Assembly: GCA_049694275.1 (NCBI GenBank) | Contig: JBAVQS010000120.1 | Coordinates: 1-5,126, forward strand | DNA length: 5,126 nucleotides | Reading direction: 5' to 3' | Source: JBAVQS01 sp049694275 | GTDB lineage: Bacteria > Chloroflexota > Anaerolineae > UBA4142 > SHND01 | Part shown: piece by piece, positions 5,004-5,126 of the stretch | Layout of the letters: every line of letters starts with the position of its first letter | Position numbering within the stretch: the stretch's first letter is position 1 | Program-made: the position numbers and the translations under genes | Notes under the pieces: generated by a model | Databases searched by the model: none | The model's input: only the letters and a program-made list of their open reading frames with translations | What the model was told of the DNA's origin: nothing

Positions 5004-5126
5004 TTACGGATCGGTCGGAATGCCATAAACCAGGAAGGTGTCGGTCCCCACGTACGCCTGATCGGGCGTAGCGCAGGTGACGCTCCACCAGCCGGGCTCG
5101 GTCGAGGTAAAGGGCGGGAAATCATC
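5004..5126 (-). CDS. C-terminal end of an unknown protein (5' part beyond window edge)
   Basis: On the minus strand the frame is open from the right edge to TAA at 5006-5004, giving 40 residues. The sequence includes TSTEPGWWSVTCATPD and then AYVGTDTFLVYGIPTDP at the end. The alternating hydrophobic pattern (WWSVTC, YVGTDTFLVYG) looks like the last beta-strands of an Ig-like or other beta-sandwich domain of an exported protein. I do not recognise the family. Support comes from amino-acid plausibility, stop placement near non-coding DNA, and the convergent arrangement with the operon terminator. The fragment is short, so confidence is moderate. Confidence 0.6.
   Translation of the reverse strand, partial: DDFPPFTSTEPGWWSVTCATPDQAYVGTDTFLVYGIPTDP

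Noticed and set aside
4992..5016. Imperfect hairpin GACCG(G)ATC ... GATCGGTC spanning the minus-strand stop codon
   Set aside because: It is an 8-bp stem with a bulge, an 8-base loop and no T-run; GATC/CGGTC words are common at this GC content, so it could be chance.

Overview
The window looks like chromosomal DNA from a GC-rich bacterium of the phylum Chloroflexota (Anaerolineae-like). This is inferred from three things: a secreted protein ending in a Thr-Pro linker plus an IWLPLITR tail (a C-terminal style I associate with Chloroflexota surface proteins), a CcmH with an extra cysteine pair, and a lipoprotein solute-binding protein with a long Ser/Thr/Pro tether. No mobile element, CRISPR array, tRNA or rRNA is visible.

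Layout. (1) Positions 3-452, plus strand: the C-terminal 149 residues of a secreted or surface protein, open at the left edge. (2) Positions 233-1090, minus strand: a membrane-anchored DUF218 (SanA/YdcF-type) protein. Its reading frame runs about 220 bp into the convergent gene, where it reads the Thr-Pro codons backwards as Gly-Val repeats. (3) Positions 1091-1153: a 63-bp divergent promoter region with two good sigma70-type promoters whose -35 boxes overlap. Each -10 box is 6-7 nt from a start codon, so both mRNAs are predicted to be leaderless. (4) Positions 1154-4850, plus strand: a compact four-gene run of an extracellular solute-binding lipoprotein, a GT-A glycosyltransferase resembling mannosylglycerate/glucosylglycerate synthases, CcmH, and a CcmG/DsbE-type thioredoxin. 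The last three genes are joined by 4-bp ATGA overlaps. (5) Positions 4887-4919: a strong intrinsic terminator closing the operon, followed by a 12-bp-stem GC-rich palindrome at 4933-4960. (6) Positions 5004-5126, minus strand: the last 40 codons of another gene, open at the right edge.

How the genes may work together. CcmH and CcmG form the thiol-reducing arm of cytochrome c maturation, preparing apocytochrome CXXCH cysteines for haem attachment. They are separated here from the haem-handling genes (ccmA/B/C/E/F), at least within this window. The upstream solute-binding protein has no transporter permease or ATPase beside it. The glycosyltransferase may make a compatible solute or a surface glycoside. 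No direct functional link between the sugar-related pair and the cytochrome pair can be read from the sequence. The tight overlaps do indicate co-transcription and probable translational coupling.

The most interesting signals are the overlapping divergent leaderless promoters, the mirrored TP/GV coding overlap with a tandem TGATAA stop one frame away, and altered metal-site residues in the glycosyltransferase. I see no clear evidence for a wholly new system.
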